A stretch of DNA of 64,000 nt, from positions 1,550,001-1,614,000 of the forward strand of contig NZ_CP017702.1 of assembly GCF_002706745.1 (NCBI RefSeq), given 5' to 3'. Shown piece by piece: positions 37,101-46,370 of the stretch. Both the position numbers and the translations under genes were made by a program. Position 1 is the stretch's first letter. Each line of letters opens with the position of its first letter. The stretch is from Companilactobacillus farciminis KCTC 3681 = DSM 20184. GTDB lineage: Bacteria; Bacillota; Bacilli; Lactobacillales; Lactobacillaceae. The notes under the pieces are model-generated. The model saw only the letters and a program-made list of their open reading frames with translations. It made no database searches and had not been told where the DNA came from.

Positions 37101-38246
37101 TTATTCGTGAAATGATGCGCCAGAATTGGCGTCCAATTCCACTTTTTTATCTTCGTTAATTGGTGCAACGGTTATATCTTCAGAATCTCTAATTGGTGCT
37201 TCACAAACATTTTGATAATCATCTGAATTAATAATTTCATTTTCTGATAAATATTGATTAATTTGTTTCATTAACGTAGGTCCGTTATAAATAAAGCCTG
37301 TATAAACTTGAACTAAACTTGCGCCTGCAATTAAAGCTGCTTTGGCATCTTCAGGCGTGAACACCCCACCAGAAAACATGATCGGTAAATCTGGAAAAGC
37401 TGAATGGATTGCCTTAGTTAAACTCAATGATTTCTTGAAGATTGGCTTGCCACTGAGGCCACCGCCTTCATTTTTATGAGCTGACTTGAGGTTGTCATGA
37501 ATTGGACTAGGGTTTGAAGCTGTATTAGTTAAAATAATTCCGTCCATTAAACCGTCAGTTTCTTGAATCAATTCAATTAGTTGTTCAGCAGTGATGTCAT
37601 TGCCAAATTTACAAAAAACCGGTTCTTTGATGTGCAAATTGTGAATCTTTTGCAACAAGTTCTTAGCTACAGGAATTTCTTGTAAAGTCGTGACACCCTT
37701 TTGATTAGGACAACTTTGATTCAAAGCGATGTAATCACCAAAAGAATGGATTTCCTTGATGTCTTCAACCATCTCTTCGACCATTTCTTCACTACTCAAA
37801 CCATGCCCTGGGGCTACACTGATACCAACTTTGACGTGTTTAGGAGTATTAGCCAAGTGATGTCTTGTTTCTTCAACGCCCAAATTATTCAAACCCATAC
37901 GATTGATAATAGCGTTGTCTTCTGGCAAACGAAAGATCCGTTTTTTCTTGTTGCCGGGTTGATCATTCTTGGTGACACTTCCAATTTCAACAAATCCTGC
38001 ACCTAAAGCACCCAAACTGTTATAAAATTCAGCTTTTTTATCAAAACCTGCAGCAATACCAATTGGTGAATCGAAAGTAACTCCTTTGACGGTCACCTTA
38101 ATATTATTAGGCTTTTTAGCTTGAAACATTGTTTCCAAAATTTCTGGCGTCTTATTAAACATCTTCAAACCACTAGCCACCAAATGATGGTCGACTTCAG
38201 GATCACCTTTGAAAATCACTGGACGAACTAACTTGTATAGACTCAT
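37101..38246 (-). CDS. pyrD: Dihydroorotate dehydrogenase, class-2-like with a cysteine at the catalytic position
   Basis: A 381-residue FMN TIM-barrel enzyme that oxidises dihydroorotate to orotate. It has the N-terminal extension and the signatures of quinone-dependent class 2 enzymes (PIGIAAGFDKKAE, NRMGLNNLGV, GGLSGKP, SGGVFTPEDA). The catalytic segment reads NQSCPN, with cysteine where E. coli PyrD has serine (NISSPN) and class 1 enzymes have cysteine. A hydrophilic tail of about 45 residues follows the barrel. Last gene of pyrBCFED, overlapping pyrE by one base. Confidence 0.88.
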   Translation of the reverse strand: MSLYKLVRPVIFKGDPEVDHHLVASGLKMFNKTPEILETMFQAKKPNNIKVTVKGVTFDSPIGIAAGFDKKAEFYNSLGALGAGFVEIGSVTKNDQPGNKKKRIFRLPEDNAIINRMGLNNLGVEETRHHLANTPKHVKVGISVAPGHGLSSEEMVEEMVEDIKEIHSFGDYIALNQSCPNQKGVTTLQEIPVAKNLLQKIHNLHIKEPVFCKFGNDITAEQLIELIQETDGLMDGIILTNTASNPSPIHDNLKSAHKNEGGGLSGKPIFKKSLSLTKAIHSAFPDLPIMFSGGVFTPEDAKAALIAGASLVQVYTGFIYNGPTLMKQINQYLSENEIINSDDYQNVCEAPIRDSEDITVAPINEDKKVELDANSGASFHE

Positions 38247-38884
38247 TATTTACCCCAACTTTCTGGATCTTGATACCATTGTTGCAATAATTCCATATCG
38301 CTTTCTTCAACGTAGTTTAACTGTTGAGCTACTTGAATCATGGTTGGATAATCTGTCAATGTAAATAATTTAGTGTGCGCATCGGCGAAATTCTTGGTAC
38401 TTTCTGGCAAATCATAGGAGAAAATTGCGACTGTTCCAATTACATCTCCGCCTTCTTCTTCAACAGCCTTAACAGCTTTTAAAATACTACCACCAGTTGA
38501 AATCAAGTCATCAATCAAAACAACTTTGTCACCCTTTTGACAGCGACCTTCGATTTGACTCTTCTTGCCGTGGTCTTTTTTTTGCGGACGGACGTAGTTC
38601 AGTGGCAAGTTCAAAATATTAGAAACACCAGTAGCGTGTGGAATTCCGGCTGTGGCAACTCCTCCGATAACTTCAGCTTCAGGATATTTTTCTTTGATCA
38701 ATTCGGCTAAATCATGCGCAATTGTTTGGCGAAAATCTGGATAAGCAATGGTCAAACGATTGTCCGTATAAATCGGTGCCTTAATACCACTAGCCCATAC
38801 GAAAGGTTCCTTAGGATTCAAGGTCACCGCCTTGATCTTTAATAATTGACTGGCAATATTGTTTGCGACTGAGACTGTATCCAT
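38246..38884 (-). CDS. pyrE: Orotate phosphoribosyltransferase
   Basis: A 212-residue type I phosphoribosyltransferase. The PRPP motif is KVVLIDDLISTGGS (about 120-133), and the orotate-loop region YVRPQKKDHGKKSQIEG lies before it. It joins orotate to PRPP to make OMP. Overlaps both pyrF and pyrD by one base (TAATG type), so translation is coupled. Confidence 0.95.
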   Translation of the reverse strand: MDTVSVANNIASQLLKIKAVTLNPKEPFVWASGIKAPIYTDNRLTIAYPDFRQTIAHDLAELIKEKYPEAEVIGGVATAGIPHATGVSNILNLPLNYVRPQKKDHGKKSQIEGRCQKGDKVVLIDDLISTGGSILKAVKAVEEEGGDVIGTVAIFSYDLPESTKNFADAHTKLFTLTDYPTMIQVAQQLNYVEESDMELLQQWYQDPESWGK

Positions 38885-39576
38885 TATTTATTCCACTCCT
38901 TACAAATATTCATGTATGCTTGATAACCATTTTCAGCTAAAGTAATCGGACGACCAACCACAATGGCATCACTACCTAAAGTCTTAGCTTTAGCTGGTGT
39001 AGCGACACGTTTTTGATCTTCCACTTGTGATGCTTTGGGACGAATACCAGGGGTAACACATAAAAAGTCTTCGCTAGTAGCTTGTTTGATCATTGGCACT
39101 TCCAAAGCTGATGAAATGACACCGTCGGCCTTGTTATCAAACGCTAATTTTGCTAGATGAGTAACGTAATCTTGAGATTTCAATGGCACTTGCAATTCAT
39201 CCCTTAATTCAGTTTGTCCTAATGAAGTCAACTGGGTAACTGCTAATAATTTCGTATCAGAACCTGCTAAGCCCTTCTTAGCTGCAGCAATCATTTCAGC
39301 ACCACCACTAGCATGCACTGTAAGCATTTGAACATCCCACTTGGCAATCATTTCGCAAGTTCTCTTAACTGTATTGGGAATATCATGCAACTTCAAATCA
39401 AGGAAAATATTGTAACCACGCTCTCTCAAATTTCTGACAAACGGATAACCGAATTGACAAAACATTTCCAAGCCAATCTTCAAAAACAACTTTTGATCCT
39501 TAGGAAATTGGTTCAAAAAATTAATACATTCAAAATCATCTGCAAAATCTAACGCTACTATTACTGGCTTATTCAT
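38884..39576 (-). CDS. pyrF: Orotidine 5'-phosphate decarboxylase
   Basis: A 230-residue TIM-barrel enzyme converting OMP to UMP. The catalytic Lys-Asp array is in FLDLKLHDIPNTV, and the phosphate-binding C-terminus in VVGRPITLA. It lies 16 bases after pyrC and overlaps pyrE by one base. Confidence 0.95.
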   Translation of the reverse strand: MNKPVIVALDFADDFECINFLNQFPKDQKLFLKIGLEMFCQFGYPFVRNLRERGYNIFLDLKLHDIPNTVKRTCEMIAKWDVQMLTVHASGGAEMIAAAKKGLAGSDTKLLAVTQLTSLGQTELRDELQVPLKSQDYVTHLAKLAFDNKADGVISSALEVPMIKQATSEDFLCVTPGIRPKASQVEDQKRVATPAKAKTLGSDAIVVGRPITLAENGYQAYMNICKEWNK

Positions 39577-39592
39577 CTTTACCCCTCGTTCT

Positions 39593-40864
39593 TTATTTTG
39601 AATAGACTAGTTGTCCATCACAATAAGTTTGTTGCACTGCTCCAAAGACTTTTTGTCCAATGAAAGGACTATTGAAACCTTTGGAAATAAAATCTTTTTT
39701 GTTGATTTCAAATTCATCAGCTAAATTAATAATTGAAAAATCAGCCTTTTGTCCGAGCTTGATTTCTCCAGCTTCATTTAAGTCAAAAATCCTACTTGGA
39801 TTAGTCGACATCAGGTTCAATAATTTTTCTAAGCTGATAATTCCGGTCTTGACCAAACGACTGTACATCAATGGAAAACTTGTTTCGATACCTGTTATTC
39901 CAAAAGCACTCTTTTCAAAACCTTGATTTTTCTCATTTTCAGCGTGTGGCGCATGGTCAGTTGCAATCATGTCGATCGTGCCATCTTGGAGACCGTGGAT
40001 CAACGTTTTTCGATCATTTTCACTACGCAATGGTGGATTCATCTTGAAATTAGCATCATCTGTCAAAATATCGTCTTCGCTCAACAACAAGTGATGTGGC
40101 GATACTTCACAAGTAACGTTGATTCCAGCATCCTTAGCCATTCTGACTAAATCAACGCCGTCCTTAGTAGAAATGTGACAGACGTGGTAGTGAACGCCAG
40201 TTTCCTTAGCAAGCATCAGATCTCTAGCCAACTGTGACGTTTCTGCTACTTGTTGAATGCCTGGCAAGCCTAAACGTGTGGCTGCTGGTCCAAAATTGAT
40301 TACACCTTTATTAAAGAGATTCTTATCTTCGACATGAGCTGCTAGGTGGCTGTTGATAGCTGCAATTCTTTCCATCGCATCAAACATCGACTTAGCATTC
40401 ATAATTCCGTGTCCATCATTAGAAAAGGCGAAAGCTCCCAATTTATCCAATTCTTCAATATCAACTAATTCATCGCTAGTTTCATCCTTAGTAACTGGTG
40501 CGTATTGCAAAGTATGGATAACCGAATTCTTTTGATTAAGTTCAATCTGTTTAGAAAATTTGTCGGCATCGTCAGGTACTGGAATAACATTAGGCATCGC
40601 ACCAACTGTCGTAAAACCACCGTGAGCTGAAGCTTTGGTTCCTGTCTCGATTGTTTCTTTGTGAACTTGACCTGGTTCTCTGAAGTGAACGTGGATATCA
40701 ACCAAACCCGGCGTAACTAAATTAAACTTAGCATCGATTATTTTACTGCCTTGAGGATGAATGTTTTCTGCAATTTTAGAAAACTTGCCATTTTCGATTA
40801 ACAAATCGCAATTGATTAATTTATTTATGTAGAACAATTTTGCATTTTTGACCAGTAAGTTCAT
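39593..40864 (-). CDS. pyrC: Dihydroorotase
   Basis: About 423 residues, type I dihydroorotase that cyclises carbamoyl-aspartate. Zinc motif VDIHVHFREPG (about 55), later metal histidines in YHVCHIST and the aspartate in IATDHAPH. I favour ATG 40864 (MNLLVKNAK) by family pattern; ATG 40873 sits only three bases after GGAG. Either way it overlaps the end of pyrB by about 44-53 bases, unusually long for this operon. Confidence 0.93.
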   Translation of the reverse strand: MNLLVKNAKLFYINKLINCDLLIENGKFSKIAENIHPQGSKIIDAKFNLVTPGLVDIHVHFREPGQVHKETIETGTKASAHGGFTTVGAMPNVIPVPDDADKFSKQIELNQKNSVIHTLQYAPVTKDETSDELVDIEELDKLGAFAFSNDGHGIMNAKSMFDAMERIAAINSHLAAHVEDKNLFNKGVINFGPAATRLGLPGIQQVAETSQLARDLMLAKETGVHYHVCHISTKDGVDLVRMAKDAGINVTCEVSPHHLLLSEDDILTDDANFKMNPPLRSENDRKTLIHGLQDGTIDMIATDHAPHAENEKNQGFEKSAFGITGIETSFPLMYSRLVKTGIISLEKLLNLMSTNPSRIFDLNEAGEIKLGQKADFSIINLADEFEINKKDFISKGFNSPFIGQKVFGAVQQTYCDGQLVYSK

Positions 40865-41771
40865 CTTCTGCATTATCTCCTTCTAAAACTGCTTCAATCA
40901 TTGCCATTCTCATAAAGACCCCGTTAGCCATTTGGGGGAAGATGTATGATTTGTCGCATTCCACAACATCATCAGCGATTTCTGCTCCTCGGTTAACTGG
41001 TGCTGGGTGCATGATCATTGCATCTGGCTTCATCATATTGACACGATCCATATCTAAACCGTATTTTTCAAAATAATCAGCTTTGGAGAAGTTTTTGTTT
41101 TCTTCAGCAGAAAGACGTTCGTGTTGAACTCTAAGTAGCATTACAACGTCCATTTCTTGACAAAGTTCGTCGACACTCATATGTGGTCCAATTTCTGCAA
41201 ATTCTGGCGTGTACCATGAATCTAATCCACCGAAGCAAACTGATGCCCCTAGTCTTGTTAAAATTTCAGCATTAGAATGCGCTACTCGTGAATGACTTAA
41301 GTCCCCGATAATACCAACTTTTAAACCATCAAAGCTGCCAAAATGTTCGTAAATCGTCATTAAATCTAAGAGTGATTGTGAAGGATGTTGACCAGTACCA
41401 TCGCCACCGTTGATGATGTGAATCTTTAAATTGTGATTGTTTACTAAGTCTTCATAGTACTTATCTTGGCTGTGACGAATGACTGCTACGCTAGCGCCGA
41501 TACTCTCTTCAGTCTTGACCGTATCATAGAGCGTTTCGCCTTTAGATGTTGAAGATGTTGAGGCTTCAAATTCGATTTCTTTCATCCCTAGCTTCATTTC
41601 AGCTACTTGGAAACTAGATTTTGTTCTCGTACTATTTTCAAAAAACAAATTGATGGCAAATTTATCTTGGCCGATTTCTGATTTCTTGCCGGCCTTGAAA
41701 TCAATTGCAGAATCAATTAAGTTCAGTACCTCTTCGTTTGATAATTGTGACATAGAAAGTATATTTTTCAT
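40821..41771 (-). CDS. pyrB: Aspartate carbamoyltransferase catalytic chain
   Basis: 316 residues. Carbamoyl-phosphate motif FENSTRTKSSFQ (about 50), the HPSQSLLDL segment and MHPAPVNRGAEI near the C-terminus. It makes carbamoyl-aspartate, the first committed pyrimidine step. No PyrI regulatory chain is present. First gene of pyrBCFED; carbamoyl-phosphate synthase and pyrR are not in the window. Preceded by a double PyrR attenuator. ATG follows TTGGAGGAAA. Confidence 0.95.
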   Translation of the reverse strand: MKNILSMSQLSNEEVLNLIDSAIDFKAGKKSEIGQDKFAINLFFENSTRTKSSFQVAEMKLGMKEIEFEASTSSTSKGETLYDTVKTEESIGASVAVIRHSQDKYYEDLVNNHNLKIHIINGGDGTGQHPSQSLLDLMTIYEHFGSFDGLKVGIIGDLSHSRVAHSNAEILTRLGASVCFGGLDSWYTPEFAEIGPHMSVDELCQEMDVVMLLRVQHERLSAEENKNFSKADYFEKYGLDMDRVNMMKPDAMIMHPAPVNRGAEIADDVVECDKSYIFPQMANGVFMRMAMIEAVLEGDNAEDELTGQKCKIVLHK

Positions 41772-41790
41772 TGTTTTCCTCCAAATTAAA

Positions 41791-41860
41791 AGGGATAGCT
41801 TTTATCCAGCTACCCCTAAAAAGTTTGGTGTTCAACCGACCTTTCAGACCTCACTGGATC
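41791..41860 (-). promoter_or_regulatory. PyrR attenuator, second unit
   Basis: The PyrR-binding motif ATCCAGTGAGGTCTGAAAGG lies at 41840-41859 on the minus strand. It is followed by a terminator: GGGGTAGCT pairs with AGCTATCCC (41791-41817), then TTTTAATTT. Confidence 0.85.
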
Positions 41861-41899
41861 TATTTAAAAGTTCCCTGACTATTTATTTTTTAGTAAACA

Positions 41900-41982
41900 A
41901 AAAACTTCCTATCCCACAAGGAAAGGAAGTTTACACTTTTTCTGTCTAATGTGTAAGTAACCTTCCAAGCCTCACAGGACTC
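41900..41982 (-). promoter_or_regulatory. PyrR attenuator, first unit
   Basis: The PyrR motif AGTCCTGTGAGGCTTGGAAG lies within 41961-41982 on the minus strand. It is followed by a terminator hairpin, AACTTCCTTTCC with GGGATAGGAAGTT (41903-41931), ending in T. Confidence 0.85.
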
Positions 41983-42005
41983 GATTAAAAGTTTTCGTTG
42001 CAAAT

Positions 42006-42034
42006 AATATAAACGATTTCACATTCTCAGTCAA
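42006..42034 (-). promoter_or_regulatory. pyr operon promoter
   Basis: -35 TTGACT (42029-42034), 17 bases, -10 TATATT (42006-42011). A cre-like TATAAACGATTTCA (42008-42021) overlaps the -10. It lies directly after the tyrS stop. Confidence 0.75.
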
Positions 42035-42039
42035 TAGTA

Positions 42040-43284
42040 TTAGTTAATTTTTGCTAAGAAATATTTCTTCTTACCACGACGAATTACGATGTACTTGCCG
42101 TCAAATGAATCTTTTGGATCGATTTCAGTTGTTGTATCAGTCAATCTTTCCCCATTGATTCTAATAGCGCCATTTTGAATATCTTCACGAGCTTGACGTT
42201 TTGACTTATCGACATTAACAGCAATCAAGAGGTCAACTAAATTGATAGGGTCACTTGAGATTTCTTCACTAGGAACACCGTGGAAAGCTTCAGCAACTTC
42301 TTCGGTTGTCAATTCTTGGATTTCACCAGAGAACAATACTTCAGTGATCTTTTCAGCAGTCTTTAAGGCTTCTTCACCGTGAACGAATTTAGTAACTTCT
42401 TCAGCCAAAGTCTTTTGGGCCAAACGTTTTTCAGGTGCGGTCTTAACTGCGTCAGCCAATTTATCAATTTCTTCTTTTGACAAGAAAGTGAATTTCTTCA
42501 ATAGGTTGATAACATCTTTGTCATCTTGGTTGAACCAGAATTGATAGAATTCGTAAGGTGAAGTCTTCTTAGGATCAAGCCATACAGCACCACCAGCTGT
42601 CTTACCGAATTTTGTACCATCAGCTTTAAGCAATAATGGAATTGTCAAAGCATAAACTTTAGCATCTTGACCTTCAGCTTTGTGGATCAAATCCAAACCA
42701 GCAGTCAAATTACCCCATTGGTCACCACCACCAACTTGCAATTGCACGTTGTGTTGACGGTAAAGTGTCAAGAAATCAAGTGATTGCAAGATTTGGTAAG
42801 TAAATTCAGTAAAGGAAATACCAACTTCTAGACGACTAGAAATAATTTCCTTGTTCAACATTGTATTAACGTTAAATAATTTACCGTAATCACGCAAGAA
42901 GTCCAAAATCCCAATTTGATGAGTCCAGTCGTAGTTATTGACCATTGTAAAGTTACTGAAGATCTTATTAGCTTGGTTACTCAAAGCCTCTACGTTGTGG
43001 TTAACTTGATCCATGGTTTGCATAGGACGTTCAGCTTTTTTACCACTTGGGTCACCGATTGAACCAGTAGCTCCACCGATAACGATATAAGGATGATGAC
43101 CAGCTTTAGCAAATCTTTCCAAAGTCATAAAAGGCAACAAGTGACCGATGTGCATTGAATCTCCTGTTGGATCCATTCCACAGTATAAAGAAATTGCCTT
43201 TTCATCAACTAATTTTCTCAATCCCTCTTCATCAGATTGTTGATTGATCAAACCACGCCATGATAATTCATCAATAATGTTCAT
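42040..43284 (-). CDS. tyrS: Tyrosyl-tRNA synthetase
   Basis: A 414-residue class I synthetase of the TyrRS-1 type that charges tRNA-Tyr. The HIGH-like motif is HIGHLLPF (about 50), the KMSKS-like motif is KFGKT (about 233), and an S4 RNA-binding domain ends the protein (DKSKRQAREDIQNGAIRING). Start at ATG 43284 after AGGAGG; the longer frame to 43467 runs through the T-box. No terminator of its own is visible before the pyr promoter. Confidence 0.95.
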   Translation of the reverse strand: MNIIDELSWRGLINQQSDEEGLRKLVDEKAISLYCGMDPTGDSMHIGHLLPFMTLERFAKAGHHPYIVIGGATGSIGDPSGKKAERPMQTMDQVNHNVEALSNQANKIFSNFTMVNNYDWTHQIGILDFLRDYGKLFNVNTMLNKEIISSRLEVGISFTEFTYQILQSLDFLTLYRQHNVQLQVGGGDQWGNLTAGLDLIHKAEGQDAKVYALTIPLLLKADGTKFGKTAGGAVWLDPKKTSPYEFYQFWFNQDDKDVINLLKKFTFLSKEEIDKLADAVKTAPEKRLAQKTLAEEVTKFVHGEEALKTAEKITEVLFSGEIQELTTEEVAEAFHGVPSEEISSDPINLVDLLIAVNVDKSKRQAREDIQNGAIRINGERLTDTTTEIDPKDSFDGKYIVIRRGKKKYFLAKIN

Positions 43285-43316
43285 AAATTTTCCTCCTGTA
43301 ATTGTCCGAATCGAGT

Positions 43317-43520
43317 AATAAAAAAAGCGCCTCTGCAGTAATTGCAGGGACGCTTTATGCGCGGTACCACCCAAATTCAAGTAATCGTATACTTGCACTT
43401 TATTCCATCGACTGGACGTGAATTTTGATTTCGTATTTCGTGATTTATCCTGCTTGACTCGCACCAACCGTCAATTCTCTGAACACTGAAACAAACCATT
43501 ACTTGTTCTAAAACCAAAAT
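43317..43520 (-). promoter_or_regulatory. T-box leader of tyrS
   Basis: On the minus strand: an AGAGAATTGACGG stem I start (about 43470), a candidate tyrosine specifier TAC at 43433-43435, the T-box GGGTGGTACCGCGC (about 43359-43372), and a terminator AAAGCGTCCCTGC with GCAGAGGCGCTTT plus T run (43319-43357). Uncharged tRNA-Tyr should favour readthrough. Confidence 0.9.
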
Positions 43521-43620
43521 CTTATTATAAGTATGATGATACACAGAGCCATAATTTTTTTCAAGGTCTTTTTACAAGTTATTGTATAATGTAAGTGTTT
43601 TCTATGAGGGGGAAATGCAA

Positions 43621-44196
43621 ATGAAAAAGACACTTTATATCATGCGACACGGTGAAACTTTGTTTAACGTTCAAAAAAAGATTCAAGGCTGGTGTGACTC
43701 TCCTTTAACCGAAAAAGGAATACAACAAGCCAAAGTTGCTGGTCAATACTTTCGGGACAACAAGATTCAATTTGATGCGGCCTATTGCTCGACTGCTGAG
43801 CGTGCCAGCGATACCTTAGAACTTGTAACTGACATGCCATATACGCGCTTAAAAGGTCTAAAAGAGCTATCCTTTGGTGTCTTTGAGGGTGAACATGAAT
43901 ATCTGCATCCTAAAATAGACCCTGATAAGCATTTTGGCGATTATTACGTCCAATTTGGTGGCGAAGATAATCAAGCTGCTCAAAAAAGAATTGCCACTAC
44001 TCTACAAGACATTATGAATCAAGATAATCAAACAGTGCTAGTCGTTAGTCATGCTGGTGCTATGATGATGTTTTCTGATCTTTGGACTGACATTCAAAAG
44101 ATTTTTCAAAGTGGTTTCACGAATTGCAGCATTTTAAAATATACTTTTGAAAATAATAAATTTCATTTTGAAAAAATTATAAATTTTCCGCAATAA
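43621..44196 (+). CDS. Histidine phosphatase family protein (phosphoglycerate mutase-like)
   Basis: About 191 residues. The RHG motif is in YIMRHGETLFN, and the second catalytic histidine in VSHAGAMM. It is a cytoplasmic phosphatase or cofactor-dependent mutase-like enzyme; the small size and the C-terminal half suggest a broad phosphatase rather than glycolytic Gpm. I chose ATG 43621, nine bases after GAGGGGG. Single gene, convergent with engB. Confidence 0.85.
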   Translation: MKKTLYIMRHGETLFNVQKKIQGWCDSPLTEKGIQQAKVAGQYFRDNKIQFDAAYCSTAERASDTLELVTDMPYTRLKGLKELSFGVFEGEHEYLHPKIDPDKHFGDYYVQFGGEDNQAAQKRIATTLQDIMNQDNQTVLVVSHAGAMMMFSDLWTDIQKIFQSGFTNCSILKYTFENNKFHFEKIINFPQ

Positions 44197-44227
44197 AAAA
44201 AATCGACTGCGATAGTCGATTTTTTTA
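44195..44227. terminator. Bidirectional terminator between phosphatase gene and engB
   Basis: AATCGACT (44201-44208) and AGTCGATT (44214-44221) with A run before and T run after. Confidence 0.85.
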
Positions 44228-44809
44228 TTGCATATGACTTTCGATCCAATTCCAAACTTCATCTTTACCAGATTTAGTCTCAGAACTGAACAATTGTAGA
44301 TCATCAGTTTGATTGATGTCCATTGTTTTCTTGACTTGGCTGATTGTCTTATTCCATTGATTACGTTTTACTTTGTCCATCTTCGTAGCCACGATCAACG
44401 TAGGAATGTGATAGTAACTGACGAATTGATACATCGAAACATCATCGTCACTAGGACTACGACGACCATCAACTAAAATAACTACCCCTTTTAAAACTTT
44501 TCGAGTAGTCAAATACTCTTCGATCATTGCACCGAATTCTTCACGTTGTTTCTTTGATACTTTTGCAAAACCGTATCCAGGGACGTCAACTAAGTACAAT
44601 TGGTCCTCAATATTGTAGAAATTAAGTGTTTGCGTCTTACCAGGCGTACTAGACGTTCTCGCAAAGCTTTTACGATTGATCAACGTATTAATCAAAGAAG
44701 ATTTACCGACGTTAGAACGGCCTAGAAGAGCTATTTCAGGGTATCCTTCATCAGGGTACTGCTTAGAGCTTACTGCACTCAAATTCATCGAAACATTATT
44801 TACTTGCAT
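44225..44809 (-). CDS. engB: Ribosome biogenesis GTPase EngB/YsxC
   Basis: A 194-residue TrmE-Era-like GTPase for late 50S assembly. Motifs: G1 GRSNVGKSS (about 31), G3 DVPGYG, G4 ATKMDK. It follows clpX, as in many Bacilli, but an apparent terminator overlaps the end of clpX. Confidence 0.95.
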   Translation of the reverse strand: MQVNNVSMNLSAVSSKQYPDEGYPEIALLGRSNVGKSSLINTLINRKSFARTSSTPGKTQTLNFYNIEDQLYLVDVPGYGFAKVSKKQREEFGAMIEEYLTTRKVLKGVVILVDGRRSPSDDDVSMYQFVSYYHIPTLIVATKMDKVKRNQWNKTISQVKKTMDINQTDDLQLFSSETKSGKDEVWNWIESHMQ

Positions 44810-44847
44810 AATTCACCTCAATCTCATAATTTTATCATATTTAGTAT

Positions 44848-44875
44848 AAAAAAAGGCTGCCCACTAGGCAACCTC
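44848..44875 (-). terminator. Terminator overlapping the end of clpX
   Basis: On the minus strand GGTTGCC, loop TAGT, GGGCAGCC, then seven T; the stem includes the last codons of clpX. Confidence 0.7.
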
Positions 44876-46111
44876 TCCATTTTTCAAAATAACTTCTGGT
44901 TCTTTAACTTTTCTAACGGCATCTTTAGTAACTTTAACTGTTTCAATGTCATCGCGACCAGGAATATCGAACATCGTATCGAGCATCGTTTCTTCAAGAA
45001 TTGATCTCAAACCACGAGCTCCGGTATTTCTTTCGATTGACATCTTAGCAATTTCTTTAAGAGCATCATCAGTGAAGACTAAGTCAACCCCATCAAGTCC
45101 TAGAAGTTCCTTATATTGCTTTACAAGAGCATTCTTAGGCTTAGTAAGGATTTCAACCAAATCACTTTCAGTAAGTTTATCCAAAGCTGTAACGATTGGA
45201 ATACGACCGATAAATTCTGGAATAATACCAAACTTCATCAAGTCTTCTGGAATGATTTGTTTCATCAAGTTCTTCTCTTCAGCAACGCTAGCTTTTTGTT
45301 CAGCACCAAAACCAATCGTCTTATCGCCTAAACGGTTCTTAACGATTTGTTCAATACCATCAAAAGCCCCACCGACGATAAAGAGAATATTAGTTGTATC
45401 AATTTGAATAAGTTCTTGTTGTGGATGCTTTCTTCCACCTTGTGGTGGCACACTAGCAATTGTTCCTTCAAGAATCTTCAAAAGGGCTTGTTGGACACCC
45501 TCACCAGAAACATCACGTGTAATTGAGACATTTTCACTCTTCTTAGCGATCTTGTCAATTTCATCAATATATACGATTCCGTGTTCCGCCTTGTCCACAT
45601 CAAAGTCAGCGTTTTGAAGCAACTTAAGCAAAATGTTTTCAACATCTTCACCAACGTAACCAGCTTCAGTAAGCGTAGTAGCATCGGCAATAGCAAATGG
45701 GACCTTCAAAATACGAGCTAAGGTTTGAGCTAAGAAAGTTTTACCTGAACCAGTAGGTCCGATTAAGGCAATATTACTCTTTTGAAGCTCAGTCTCACCG
45801 TCTTTAAGGTGTTCCATTTTATTAATTCTCTTATAGTGATTATAAACAGCAACTGACAAAGCACGTTTGGCAGATTTTTGTCCAATCACATATTCGTCCA
45901 AGATTTTTTTAATTTCTACAGGTGTAGGAATGTTGTCTAAATCAAGTGGTGCAGCTTCATTTAATTCTTCATCGATAATCTCTTTGCATAAATCAATACA
46001 TTCATTACAAATATAGACACCGGGACCAGCAACGATTTTCTTTACTTGATCTTGTGTTTTACCACAAAATGAACAGCTAATCGTGCCAGTATTTTCTGTA
46101 CTATCAAACAT
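44864..46111 (-). CDS. clpX: ATP-dependent Clp protease ATPase subunit ClpX
   Basis: A 415-residue AAA+ unfoldase for ClpP. The N-terminal zinc-binding domain has four cysteines (CSFC and CNEC), Walker A is [11 protein letters not shown] (about 117), Walker B is VYIDEIDK, and the ClpP-binding loop is IGFG. ClpP is not in the window. The adjacent tig gene is a standard partner, here pushed away by an insertion sequence. Confidence 0.97.
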   Translation of the reverse strand: MFDSTENTGTISCSFCGKTQDQVKKIVAGPGVYICNECIDLCKEIIDEELNEAAPLDLDNIPTPVEIKKILDEYVIGQKSAKRALSVAVYNHYKRINKMEHLKDGETELQKSNIALIGPTGSGKTFLAQTLARILKVPFAIADATTLTEAGYVGEDVENILLKLLQNADFDVDKAEHGIVYIDEIDKIAKKSENVSITRDVSGEGVQQALLKILEGTIASVPPQGGRKHPQQELIQIDTTNILFIVGGAFDGIEQIVKNRLGDKTIGFGAEQKASVAEEKNLMKQIIPEDLMKFGIIPEFIGRIPIVTALDKLTESDLVEILTKPKNALVKQYKELLGLDGVDLVFTDDALKEIAKMSIERNTGARGLRSILEETMLDTMFDIPGRDDIETVKVTKDAVRKVKEPEVILKNGEVA

Positions 46112-46201
46112 AGTTATTCTCCTTCAATAGTTCCAATACTTTGAAAGTCTAGCATTGTAATAATTAAGAGTAAAGTAATTAGTTTCTAAGTCGTTCGTGA
46201 T

Positions 46202-46226
46202 AAAAAAAGAAAGCCTTACGGCTTCC
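46202..46226 (-). terminator. Original tig terminator, now separated from tig by the IS
   Basis: On the minus strand AAGCC, loop GTAA, GGCTT, then TCTTTTTTT. In the sequence before insertion it would have followed the tig stop closely. Confidence 0.7.
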
Positions 46227-46227
46227 T

Positions 46228-46235
46228 TAAGTTTA
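46228..46235. repeat. Target-site duplication, left copy
   Basis: TAAGTTTA, identical to 47691-47698 on the other side of the insertion sequence. Eight bases is the usual duplication for ISL3-family elements. Confidence 0.9.
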
Positions 46236-46370
46236 GGGTCTAAACTTTCTGGTATTGGTGAAAGCCAATGCCAGTTTTTTATTGTCTTCTTTTGGGCATA
46301 CAAAAAGGACCTCACAGTCCAATGTTATGATTTAAGCAACCAAACCAAATCGTACAAAGGAGATACTGTG

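Noticed and set aside
43284..43467. Longer tyrS start at 43467
   Set aside because: The extension would translate the T-box leader; the start at 43284 has AGGAGG and the normal TyrRS N-terminus.
46197..46370. Upstream extension of the transposase frame
   Set aside because: It begins outside the IS and crosses its terminal repeat; ATG 46371 has a good ribosome site.
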